Below, piece after piece: positions 11,708 through 22,098 of a stretch of 64,000 nt of DNA (position 1 is its first letter; each line of letters opens with the position of its first letter). The stretch spans positions 1,289,311 through 1,353,310 of the forward strand of contig NW_022985551.1 of the NCBI RefSeq assembly GCF_010093815.1, written 5' to 3'. The notes below the pieces were generated by a model. The model searched no databases. It had not been told where the DNA came from and saw only the letters and a program-made list of their open reading frames with translations. The position numbers and the translations under genes were made by a program. This stretch comes from Pseudovirgaria hyperparasitica (lineage: Eukaryota > Ascomycota > Dothideomycetes > Acrospermales > Acrospermaceae).

Positions 11708-13729
11708 ATGGGCAAGCAGAAAAACGGAAAAGGCCAGGACAGCTCGCTGGAGCATGACCTTAGGAACATGATCCTTGGTAACATCACAATTGCTGATTCC
11801 TCTACTGCACGGCCGCAACAATCTCCCCGGCGAGATAACAGCCACCGTCATCCACAGAATGATGGTCGGAACAGTGGTGGCCCAAACCGTAATGCACGGC
11901 AGCTTTCGTACGGGCAAGGACAGCAGGCGGCCATGTCTGAGCACACGTATTACCAGCCCTCTATGACATCGCCAAACAGTCGAGCTCTGCCGCAAGACAC
12001 TGGACGTAACTTTGGGTCGAGTGGGCAGCGAATCCCAGCACAGAACAGCTTTGCTGGTCACTTTACTCACCAACCGCAGAATCAGCCTGGTCAAAACAAT
12101 GGTCAAAGGACCTTGTATCAGCCTCCGGCGCAAGTTCCGACACCTCCACCATATGAGGTCTGGGCCGCTCAATGCCTTTTTCTGGAACAGCTAGTGTCCA
12201 TACACATACCAGAGTCTCAGATGACGGCCGAAGAAATGGCCACGAAAGATGCATTCAGGTCTCGTCTCGAGACGATTTGTAGGACTGCACTATCTGAATA
12301 TGATGGGACCGGTCTACTGAACTTGCAGCTGAAGGCATTTGGAAGCTTCAGTTCTGGTTTCGCAACAAAGGGTTCCGATATGGACTTGTCAATCGCTTTA
12401 TCCACGTCTGGCACTGACACTCACGCCGTCACAGTTGAGCCACCTTTGCTGCGAGCTCTAGAGAAGGCCCTCTTGAACTGCGGCCTCGGTGCACGTCTAC
12501 TGACACGGACGCGCGTTCCGATAATCAAGATATGCGAGACGCCCACGGAGGAGCTGTTGTATGCTCTAGTCGAAGAGCGCCGGAGGTGGGAAGCCCTACC
12601 AGAAGACGAGAAGTATGTCGTAGATGCTCCAGCACCACAGCAACCAGTAGACCCGAAAAAATCTGAACCGGCCAAAAGCTCGCGAGAGGGTAACGCAGCC
12701 AAAGAGAATGCCAATTCGCCAGCAACTCCTGTCAGGAAGCAAGGCCATCAGCGTCCTGAGTCGACATCTTCTCCAGTCACAGTGTCAAGTGCAGCCAAGA
12801 GACCACAGAACAGAGGTTCAGACAGAGCTTGGCTGAGAGAGAAAAAACGTGGCCCGCTTGACTTCCCGAAGAATGGCGTTGGTGTTCAGTGTGACATCAA
12901 TTTTTCGAATGACCTGGCTTTGCATAACACGCGCCTTTTGCGCTGCTACTGTCTCTGTGATGTTCGCGTCCAGCCAATGGTCTTGTTTGTCAAGGCTTGG
13001 GCGAAACGTCGGAAGATTAACAGCTCGTACAGCGGTACGCTCTCATCGTATGGGTACGTTTTGATGGTACTTCATTTTCTAGCCAATATAGCGAGTCCTC
13101 CTGTGATCCCTAATTTGCAACTGTCGTGGCGCCCACCACAAGAGGGAAGTTGGCGGTCTAGTCCTCCCGACGAGCACTATATCAACAACTACGATGTCCG
13201 ATTTTGGAGCAACGAAGATGAGATCAAGCATCTCGCGGAAGAACGTAGGCTTACGACGAATAATGAACCAATCGGGGCGCTCCTGAGGAACTTCTTCCAA
13301 TATTACGCACATCCAGCAGTCAGTTTTGGTACCGGTCGAGGCTTTCAGTGGACGCAAGATGTCTTGTCGCTGCGAACTGCTGGTGGTACTATGAAGAAGG
13401 CAGTAAAAGGCTGGACAGGCGCCAAGACAACCACGGTAGGACATCAGGAAGTGCGCAACAGGTACCTGTTTGCCATTGAAGATCCTTTTGAGATTGATCA
13501 CAACGTCGCGCGTACGGTTACACATCATGGAATCATTGCGATCAGAGACGAGTTTCGACGAGCGTGGAAAATCATTAGCAGTGCCGGGGGAGGTCTGTCA
13601 CAATACTATGGCAATGAGTCGCTCTTTGCAGAGGTTACGGAAGATGATGTGATTGAAGAGAGCGGCGCTAGATCGGTAACCGGTGAGCAGAGTATACGCT
13701 CGAAAGAACATACTCTACCGACTGGATGA
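11708..13729 (+). CDS. Cid1-family non-canonical poly(A)/poly(U) polymerase
   Basis: Intronless, 673 residues from the ATG at 11708, chosen for its strong context (GCCACCATGG) and because the upstream in-frame ATG at 11546 reads through a simple repeat. The nucleotidyltransferase signature FGSFSSGFATKGSDMDLSIA gives Asp224 and Asp226; the third catalytic Asp is Asp396 in VQCDINFSN. The central domain follows (VLFVKAWAKRRKIN...SSYGYVLMVLHFL) and then the PAP-associated domain (PIGALLRNFFQYYAH). The family adds U, CU or A tails to RNAs in decay or surveillance; CutA/CutB of Aspergillus nidulans are possible counterparts. Odd point: about 110 low-complexity residues (around 277-385, Pro/Ser/Lys-rich) split the catalytic domain between the second and third Asp. 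Confidence 0.85.
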   Translation: MGKQKNGKGQDSSLEHDLRNMILGNITIADSSTARPQQSPRRDNSHRHPQNDGRNSGGPNRNARQLSYGQGQQAAMSEHTYYQPSMTSPNSRALPQDTGRNFGSSGQRIPAQNSFAGHFTHQPQNQPGQNNGQRTLYQPPAQVPTPPPYEVWAAQCLFLEQLVSIHIPESQMTAEEMATKDAFRSRLETICRTALSEYDGTGLLNLQLKAFGSFSSGFATKGSDMDLSIALSTSGTDTHAVTVEPPLLRALEKALLNCGLGARLLTRTRVPIIKICETPTEELLYALVEERRRWEALPEDEKYVVDAPAPQQPVDPKKSEPAKSSREGNAAKENANSPATPVRKQGHQRPESTSSPVTVSSAAKRPQNRGSDRAWLREKKRGPLDFPKNGVGVQCDINFSNDLALHNTRLLRCYCLCDVRVQPMVLFVKAWAKRRKINSSYSGTLSSYGYVLMVLHFLANIASPPVIPNLQLSWRPPQEGSWRSSPPDEHYINNYDVRFWSNEDEIKHLAEERRLTTNNEPIGALLRNFFQYYAHPAVSFGTGRGFQWTQDVLSLRTAGGTMKKAVKGWTGAKTTTVGHQEVRNRYLFAIEDPFEIDHNVARTVTHHGIIAIRDEFRRAWKIISSAGGGLSQYYGNESLFAEVTEDDVIEESGARSVTGEQSIRSKEHTLPTG

Positions 13730-15358
13730 TTAGGCTGGATTAGCACAGGGCAGAGCAAACACCAAGGACATCCGACAGTCAGAGTACAAAACGAAGACGG
13801 GAACGACGCCCTTAAGATACAGGCATGTCGGCGAAAGCGACAAAGAATCGCCTGTTGATTGTTCATCAGTCCCGAGTCTTTCAAGTATTTCAAGGGGCGC
13901 TATGCCCCGGGTAGATCAATGGAATCCGATCGGACACTGCGGCTAATGAAGACTTGAGTGGAGACATAGCAGTCAATATCAGTCTTGCCTAATATTACTG
14001 TCCCGTTTTCCTATCTGTGACTACGTGAGAGACTCCAGGCCATGTCACTAGCGCCTCAGGCAGCTTCATCCATCAGATCCATTTCCAGCCTAGCGCACTT
14101 GTCCCTTGTGATTCCATGTAATTCACACTTCACGTCTACCACACTTTTCTTCTATTGCAACTCACAATTCTCTTGCAAAGACACCCCGACGGCGCCCAAG
14201 GCTATACGCCCTCGCATTATCTTGGTCCGCACGTCCAATTGTAATACTTTACAGCCCCGCACATGTCGAAAGAGGATCGGGTATAACTTACCCATTTCAT
14301 CAGCTGTGGCGTTTGGCTTGACGAGCTGACTGGCCAATTCGACGGGCTGAATACGCCGCATCCTACCAGTTTTGAATCCTGTTGCAGCCGACCGTTGCAC
14401 ACACAATGCCATGTGGTACCCATAGTGCACACATGGCACAGCCTCCGTCCTTGAACAATGGAGACAGGACCAGGATCCTGGCAATGAATCAATCACCTGC
14501 ACAACTGCGTATTCTGGAAGGGAGCTTTCAGTCAACAAGTGTGTTTTGACTCGCGACGTGGCGAGGTAGAGGAACGACAGTGAAGCGACGGTCCTCGCTG
14601 ATCCTCGATGATCCTCGTGCCGCGACAGAGGGACGTGAGATGAGATGCTCTCTTGGTTGAATACGAAGACGAAGTCACCTCCGGGTACGCGAGGCTGCAC
14701 AGCACAACACCACGCAAGACTCTGCTCACGCCTAGAGTCTTCTCCATGATGCCGAGCAGTCACAGACAGGTAAGCGTTGCCAAGTGTGGACTTTGGACCG
14801 TCGCCTCCATCGGCAGCCTTGCTTACTTTAAGTCAACCACTCGGTTTCTCCAGCTACACAAACAACGCCATTCCACAGACACAGACGTGGCTGCAGCTTA
14901 TGCAAGAGGCGTCGACCAGTTACCAGTGACCAAACATGCGTATGTATCACTGGGAGTCTTGTGCCTGCCATGTGCGGGAGAGATTTGCACGACAGCCGAC
15001 AGGGTTCTACGTGTTGGAATTGGGATGTTTGTTGGTTCACACGGCCAAGTGTTGTTACAGCAAGTGAAGCCAGTGCCACTTTGTGATCTCTAGCCTGGGG
15101 CAGTTGGGTAGTCTGCCCGCAGATCTGGGGTTGGACACTAGCAAGGGGTCTCTAGTGTGCCCTGTGACTGTATCCCGATGTCTCCCTGAATGGCCAATGG
15201 TTGTTTGTGTTCTGAACTGCAAATATCCTGGGGACGGCAGAAGGCCTGTAGGGCAGATCGTTATGCTTTGCCATAAGAGTCGGACACCCCGCCTCGCGCT
15301 CGCATTTTTTTCTTCTTGAACCACTGGCAACCACAGCCTTGTGATTGAGTCCTCCATC
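13730..15358. other. Long intergenic region before the hexose transporter
   Basis: 1.6 kb. Several open frames of 70-200 codons on both strands have no domain and no codon pattern I trust. I see no repeat or RNA structure beyond short imperfect GATCCTCG repeats near 14598-14620. Probably the transporter promoter plus the 3' flank of the nucleotidyltransferase gene. Confidence 0.4.
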
Positions 15359-17262
15359 ATGGTCAGATATATCACGAACACCTACGCTATTTGCGGCTTT
15401 GCCGCCATTGGTGGTGGCCTCTTCGGCTTCGATATCAGCTCCATGTATGTGAATATTTCGATACGTTCAAATTGCATGATAATGTACTAACAATTCATAG
15501 GAGTGGTGTCCTCGGCACGGAGGCATACAAGAACTACTTTGGCAATCCCACTTCGTATCGTCAAGGTGGCATCACGGCCTCTATGCCTGCTGGATCTCTT
15601 GCTGGATCCCTCGCCTCGTCTTTCATCGCCGACAAACTGTCCAGAAGGGCTGCTATTCAGATCGCAGCTTTAATCTGGATCGTTGGTGCAATTCTACAAA
15701 CCGCTTCCAATGGTATTCCTTTGCTTTGCGTGGGCCGTGTGGTTGGTGGCTTTGCCATCGGTATCGCCTCTTCTATCGTTCCTGTCTATCAGTCTGGTAC
15801 GCCGTTCTTGTCCGAAGACTGCAATGTCTGCTGACATCATACAGAGATAGCGGCAAAGGAGATTCGCGGACGTGTCGTCTCTCTACAACAGTGGGCTATC
15901 ACTTGGTAAGTAGTGATGTCCCTGACCCGTAATTTTCAAGGTCTCACGCGCTCTCAGGGGCATCTTAATCCAATACTTCGTTCAGTACGGATCTTCCTTC
16001 GTCGATGGAGGTGCCAAAAACCCCAATCAAGGTACTGCTGCGTTCCGGATTCCTTGGGGTATCCAGATGATTCCCGGCGCCATCCTGTTCGTCGGCATGT
16101 TCTTCTTGCCTTACTCTCCACGTTGGCTTGCCAGCAAGGACCGCTGGGAGGAAGCTATCCAGACTCTTGCTGATCTCCACGGTAATGGGGATATAAACAA
16201 CCCCAAAGTTCTTGCCGAGTACCAGGAGATTGAGGAAGCTCTCCGTTTCGAGCGTGAGGAAGCCATCTCAAGTTACAGTGCCCTCGCTGAGCCACGAATG
16301 CTGAAGCGTGTCATTCTTGGTATGTCCATTCAGATGTGGTCTCAGCTCTGCGGTATGAACATCATGGTGAGTTCACTCTTGTCACAAACCATGAGACCTA
16401 CAACTAATGACTTTAGATGTACTACATCGTCTATATCATGGAAGGCGCTGGAATCGGCGACGCTCTTCTCGCCTCCAGTATCCAGTACATCATTGTAAAA
16501 TGCCCCGTCCCATGTAACCCTCAAACATCCCACTAACAATAAGTAGAATGTTGTTCTTACACTTCCCGCTATCCTCTACCTCGACAAAATCGGCCGCCGT
16601 CCCTCTATGCTTGTTGGTTCTTTCTTCATGATGTCCTGGCTCTTCATCGAAGGTGCCCTCCAAGCAGTCTACGGCGAGCCCAACCCCGACACAACCGCGA
16701 AAGACATCTCATGGGTCGTCATTGGCAAGCCTGCCGTCTCAAAGGCCATCGTAGCATGCTCCTTCCTATTCGTCGCCACCTTCGCCACAACCTGGGGTCC
16801 ATCGAGCTGGACATATCCAGCTGAGATCTTCCCCGCGAAGATCCGTGCAAAGGTCAGTCTATCTCACGTCCAATTCACATCCGTATACACTTTTTCTAAT
16901 AAAGAAAAATACAGGCAGTCTCCCTCGCAACCGCATCAAACTGGACATGGAACTGCGCCCTCGCCTTCGCCGTACCCCCGCTTCTCTTCAACATCAACTG
17001 GAAAATGTACATGATCTTCGCCACCTTCAACGGCGCCGCCCTGATTCACATCTTCCTCACCGCGCCAGAGACCAAGGGCAAGACGCTCGAGGAGATGGAC
17101 GAGGTGTTTGACTCGGGCCGGCCGGCGTGGCGGGGTGTGTCCAAGGAGAGTCGCCTGGACAAGCTGCAGCAGGAGATTGAGCGCGGTGAGCTCAAGATTG
17201 CGGCGCCGATGGGTGCGCGTTCGGGGAGTGTGGAGCATGCTAGTGTGGAGCCGAAGAATTGA
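15359..17262 (+). CDS. High-affinity hexose/monosaccharide transporter (MFS sugar porter)
   Basis: Seven exons: 15359-15444, 15501-15796, 15845-15905, 15958-16366, 16417-16494, 16547-16852 and 16915-17262, 527 residues. Six introns of 48-62 bp have GT...AG ends, one with CTAAC branch sequence close to the acceptor. Sugar-porter landmarks in order: GGGLFGFDISSMSG in helix 1, VGRVVGGFAIGIAS, PVYQSEIAAKEIRGR, LPYSPRWLASKDR, the QMWSQLCGMN helix-7 motif, DKIGRRP, and TWGPSSWTYPAEIFP near helix 10. PETKGKTLEEMDEVF marks the cytosolic end. It acts at the plasma membrane importing hexoses by proton symport, by family knowledge. Sequence feel is closest to HGT1/MstA-type high-affinity glucose transporters; substrate is inferred. 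It stands alone with no linked sugar enzymes. Confidence 0.9.
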
Positions 17263-19019
17263 GCAAAATTGAGCTAGACGGGCGAATATGAATGGGGCAT
17301 GGACGGCTTGTATTGTGTTTGGAACCATGCACATGGCCATGGCCTTTGTTGGTAGCAAGTAGGGCATGATACAGTGCTGCATGGCTACGCATTCTGGAGA
17401 ATCGTATCGTTTGTCGCATAGATACTTTCCACATCAAATGAATGACCCCCCGCGTACCCATTTCACACGACATTATCTCCACACCTCCCTCTGTCCGCAC
17501 TCCACATTTCTCTCCCAGCCCAAGCCTCATACTACCCTTGCCTGCCCTCTCCTCTAAGCTAAGTCACTGCGGCAGACTACTTCGTTAAAACATCATCCGA
17601 CGTATACCTTACATTCTACAATCGTGGTCTCGAAACAAACATATATACCAGTCTACAGTGGTATCTCGCTACCACAATATCTAGTATTTAAACAAGCGCC
17701 CCCCTCTAACCCTTATTCATCGTTTTATCGAGTCGTATAGATAGGTAGAATAGGACTCAGCCAATCAACGCCTAGAGACTTAGCGTCTGTGATAATCGAT
17801 TACACAATGATCTCCGCTATAACGATATAATCAAAGTGACCGTATTCGTATCGCTATAACGAGATCTAACTGTAATACAAGCTGCCTTGCGAATGCGAAG
17901 ATCTTTGTCTGTGCACTTGCGCAGATCAGTCCGGATGTGCGAGACTGTCGCGTCGCGGAGATCCATCCGTAGTTGCGGTGAGGGCGAGAGGAGCGAGCCG
18001 AGCCGGGGATGGGATGGGCTGGGATGGATACACCCCGGGAGGCTACGTTTCAGGAGGTGGGAGGAAGAGTCTCGGTGTCGATTACTTAGGTGCGGGATTT
18101 GAAAAGCTTGGGGTTTGATGAGAATGTAGTATATATATATATGTAAGGGTCCGGCACGGATGGATGCTTGGGTCTAGGGAATCATCCTGCATAGTTAATG
18201 GACTTTGTTTGCTGGATATGGAGTTTGAGGCTGTATGTAGTACACTGCGAATTTGGAGTCTCTGTCTGGTGTATGATATGATGCTCTGCGGTTTGGTGTT
18301 TTGGGGGTTATACTTCCGTCGCGGCCTCGTCGATGGTTATATGTAGCGTGTTGAGTTATGCTTATAATTAGTCTGAGGTGTCTGAAACCTACCGTCGTCG
18401 GCGCAATGGTGAAATTAATCGTCCGGGGATGGATCCGACTTATTAGGGGGCAGACGATGCTCGTGCACTGGCGGAATGATGGGCACGAATAGCGAGATAC
18501 CCATTTGAAATATGACCTCATTACAAAAAATCCCCAACAACGTCAGCTCTGCATCTTCACATAACCTTAATGATATAACTAACCCCAAGCATTAGCACGT
18601 ACGTGGTATACAACTTAACCTCCAAGCTTGCTGTCTGTAGTTTGTTTCACACCATCAGGTCAAAGATGGATCAGCACACCTTGTCGCAGGTAGACCTAGT
18701 ACACGAGCCGCTAACAGACAAGGACCCCAGGCTATCCATATATCTACCGAGGCTTTTGTACTAATTATGCTCTTTTTTGTGCCGCTCCGACGACTAACTA
18801 GCCTTGTCACGCATGCTATGTGATTGTACGGTGGGTCCGCGCAGGATTCTTGGTTGTGATCCGCGTTGTAAATGTCATAACGGGGTCGTGGTTGGGTTGG
18901 CTGTATACATTATATCTATGCAACAGGCCCCCGATATGGGCCACCTGTGAACGAACGTCAACAGGAACGGTTTTTTCTTAATTTGCATCTGTACTTCCAT
19001 TCTGTGAGACCTGGTCCCA
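17263..19019. other. Long intergenic region, partly AT-rich
   Basis: 1.76 kb without a supported gene. 17570-17900 is conspicuously AT-rich with repeated CTATAACGA-like words (near 17814 and 17853), suggesting decayed repetitive DNA. A short (TA)n run lies at about 18129-18142. Confidence 0.4.
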
Positions 19020-20649
19020 ATGCCGTCGTTATTCCTGCTCGCTGTCGGTTCTGCCATCGCGTATGGCATTGCCCTCATCTTCTATCGCCTTTTCCTGAGC
19101 CCACTCGCCAAGTTTCCCGGGCCGAAGCTTGCTGCTGCGACGGGATGGGTGGAAACTTACTATCAGCTGTGGCATGGAGAGGGTGGGCAGTTCATGTACG
19201 CATACAAAGAATGGCATAAAACATACGGTGAGTGTAGACGTTGCGAGCGAGTAGAGAACGGTCTTGCGCTGAAACCTGTGAGGTCCCATTGTCCGAATCA
19301 GTCCATGGGAAGTCCACATCGAAGACTCGTCGTACTTTCACGTCCTCAACTCGACGTCGCAGCCCTACAAGAAGCTCCCAAAGTACGCGAATATGTTCAA
19401 CAATCCACAGTCGACCTTCTCGACCATTGATCCCAAGCTGCACCGTATTCGTAGAGCTGCACTGAATCCTTTCTTCTCAAAAATGAAAATCACCGAGCGT
19501 GGACCTAACATACAAGACGCCATGGATCGACTCACAGACCGTCTCCAGCACGATTATGTCGGTGAGGATAAGGTCCTGTCGATCAATGATATGTGGGGCT
19601 GCTACACGTCTGATATAATCGTGGAGTATGCCTTCGAAAAGCGCGAGAACTTCATTGAAACACCAGAGTTCCGCTCAGCCTTTCAACACGCGTTAATTAA
19701 CCTGTCGGAGCCGATACATACGGCAATGCAATTTCCATGGTTCACGGATGCCATGAAGTCCTTACCGGATTTCCTCTTAAACTACCTCGACCCACGAATC
19801 GCGGTTTTTAACAAATACAAGGCTGTAAGTATGCGTTCTGGAAGGCAATGATGAAGTCTGAACATGTGTTAGAACCTCCTTAATCAGGTAGAAGTCGCGA
19901 ATGCTAAATTCCACGAGGGGCACAAGAAAGGCGACAACATATTCCGTTCGATTTTCGCTTCGGATCTACCGGCATCTGAGAGACGCATCGAAAGAGTTCA
20001 CCAGGAGGCCTTGGGAATAACTGGCGCAGCGACGGAGACGACTATGCGCACACTGACCATCGCCGTTTACCATATCTTCAGCGACCCATCGATCAAGGCA
20101 CGACTTCTGCAGGAGCTTAAGACTGTAATGCCCGGTACCACGAGTGGAGCTTCAATACCCAGTCTTGAAACGATATGGCGACTTCCTTACCTAACAGCGG
20201 TCTTGACTGAATGTCTGCGCTTCTCTTACGGAATCTTTACTCGAATTCCTCGCATATCAGATGTGCCTGTCCAGTATGGCAAGTGGACCATCCCATCCGG
20301 CGCCGTCATCAGCATGGACATCAGTGACGTGCACCATGATGAGCAGATTTTCCCAGACTCTTTTGCTTTCAAGCCAGAGCGTTGGCTTGAAGACCCAAAG
20401 GCGTTTGACGGAAAACCCCTGACCCGATACATGGTCGCGTTCAGCACAGGCATGCGAAATTGCCTCGGGATGCAGCTTGCGTATGCCGAGCTGTACATTG
20501 GCATTGTATCGTTCGTCTGGAGATTCGATCTTGACTTGTTTGAGACAGACGTTACCGATATTCGTGCGGTCAGAGATCGCTTCGTGCCAAGACCAAAACT
20601 CGGGAGCAAGGGCGTTCGGGTGACAAACTTGCGCAGACGTGTAGATTGA
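19020..20649 (+). CDS. Cytochrome P450 monooxygenase
   Basis: Three exons, 19020-19227, 19283-19824 and 19873-20649, 508 residues, normal for a microsomal fungal P450. An N-terminal membrane anchor (about residues 3-25, LFLLAVGSAIAYGIALIFY) is followed by a Pro-rich hinge (KFPGPKLAA). The splice at 19227/19283 restores YGPIVRISPWEVHIED. The I-helix is GAATETT (about 301-307), the K-helix ExxR is Glu363-Arg366, PERW starts near 418, and the heme loop is FSTGMRNCLG with ligand Cys447. All hallmark residues are intact. The general pattern resembles trichodiene-oxygenase-like fungal P450s, but the substrate cannot be read from sequence. No synthase or other tailoring gene is adjacent, so it is either an orphan or a detoxification enzyme. 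Confidence 0.9.
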
Positions 20650-21452
20650 GGAGTACATTCATGATACGCCAGTATCTTTTCAACAATTCGACGAGTGCTG
20701 AGAGGTTGGGGTGAACGACTTTGCGAGACCTCGATTCTAAAAAGTCGCATTTTCGAGCGACGGATCTCTCTGACAACGATGACCACAGTGGTGACGTTCT
20801 CCTCGGCTTTAGGACCGATAGATGTCATCTATTAGAGTCTTCTTTCAAACTTGATTGTCAAGTCTTCTTATCTAGGACCTTTGGGCGTACAAGTAGGCAT
20901 CAGTCATTCATGGCGCTCACATTGACTACCAACCCCATGATATTCTCAGACATATGTGTCGTGTACTGATTTTTCATGAGTGTCACTATCCACGCAGCAA
21001 TCGCTGATCATAGTGTTGTAGTTCGAGCCACATCTGCTCTGCAAACATACTTGTAGAGCAGAGGTACGACATCGAGTCCCAGCGTGCCACACAGATAGGT
21101 ATCTGTATGCACTCAGATTGTAGAATTGAAAGCAGCTAGATCTTCCCTTGGGGTCCGACGTGCGGTGGCGTATAGCGCATTTTTGGTTTCGTCTCGAGCA
21201 TTTAGATGTCTTTAATATAGCTGTGCTCGACCGATGTGAATCCTCGAGGGCATCAGAAGCCATTATCGAGACTTTGATAGAGTGTAGATCTTGTCGGCAT
21301 CACCCATTGACTTCGAGGTAAAGCAGATGATGGAGTATAGTGCGTGAAGTTTCAAGCCCACGACCAGCTGTTGATGATCTGATCAATGCCTCTAATTGAC
21401 TTGCAGAAGGTCAACGACCGTATCAGGTTGTACTCGACCCGCATCGTGTCCA
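20650..21452. other. Intergenic region downstream of the P450
   Basis: About 0.8 kb. Open frames present are short and antisense-like; I see no gene, RNA or repeat. Confidence 0.4.
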
Positions 21453-21821
21453 TCAGTACACCACACCTCCCAGCACACCAATAACAACCAATGGCGGCGC
21501 CACACTCCTTCCACTCCTCAATCTTGCATACGCGCCCTCTCCAAGATACAACATCGCTGTGACCGCCGTCCACTTCCTAGTCCGAGGCCAGACCAGAAGC
21601 CCGGCAACACCCAGATTTATGTAAGCCAGTATTTCCGTGAATATTTTAGCAGACACCCCTAGACGGCTATAGACAGGCTTCATCGACTCCGCAGTCTTCT
21701 GGTGTTGTTCGCGGTACGCGGTTTCGAAAAGGCGTGGTGTGAGGCGTGTGAGAGCTCCACCGACGAAGACTAGGGCGGCAAGGGAGGAGAAGATGGTGCG
21801 GCGTTCGTACTTAATACTCAT
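21453..21821 (-). CDS. Small predicted four-helix membrane protein (possibly DoxX-like)
   Basis: An intact 122-residue frame with ATG at 21821. Hydrophobic segments lie at about residues 10-26, 56-78, 84-98 and 107-122, with a charged loop (about 32-50, FETAYREQHQKTAESMKPVYS) after the first. The layout of one helix, a hydrophilic loop, then three closely spaced helices recalls small DoxX-like membrane proteins of fungi, but I cannot show homology. It starts 0.28 kb from the 3' end of the calpain gene and shares no obvious promoter with the P450. Hypothetical; the coding call rests on the membrane-protein pattern. Confidence 0.5.
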   Translation of the reverse strand: MSIKYERRTIFSSLAALVFVGGALTRLTPRLFETAYREQHQKTAESMKPVYSRLGVSAKIFTEILAYINLGVAGLLVWPRTRKWTAVTAMLYLGEGAYARLRSGRSVAPPLVVIGVLGGVVY

Positions 21822-22098
21822 GATTGAGATGAGTAGGAGGTTGGGTGAGTTAACTCAGTCTTGAATGAAGATAGCGCGATGCAGAGCTCTAGTGGACTGA
21901 ATGAGGCCTGGAGGAGCTCCCACGACAATTCCTGCCTCAGGCGCCAACCTAACACTTGCAATCATTTCGGAAAGGCAGATTGATATATCTGAACAGAACA
22001 ATACATGGGAGACTCTCCGTCTACATTACAGCCATACCAGATGCATACAAGAGAAATTCTTGTGCCCAATCAATGACATCAATCAATCATTCATTCAT

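Noticed and set aside
14152-14763. 203-residue minus-strand frame between nucleotidyltransferase and hexose transporter
   Set aside because: Composition and overlapping frames on both strands suggest chance; no motif recognised.
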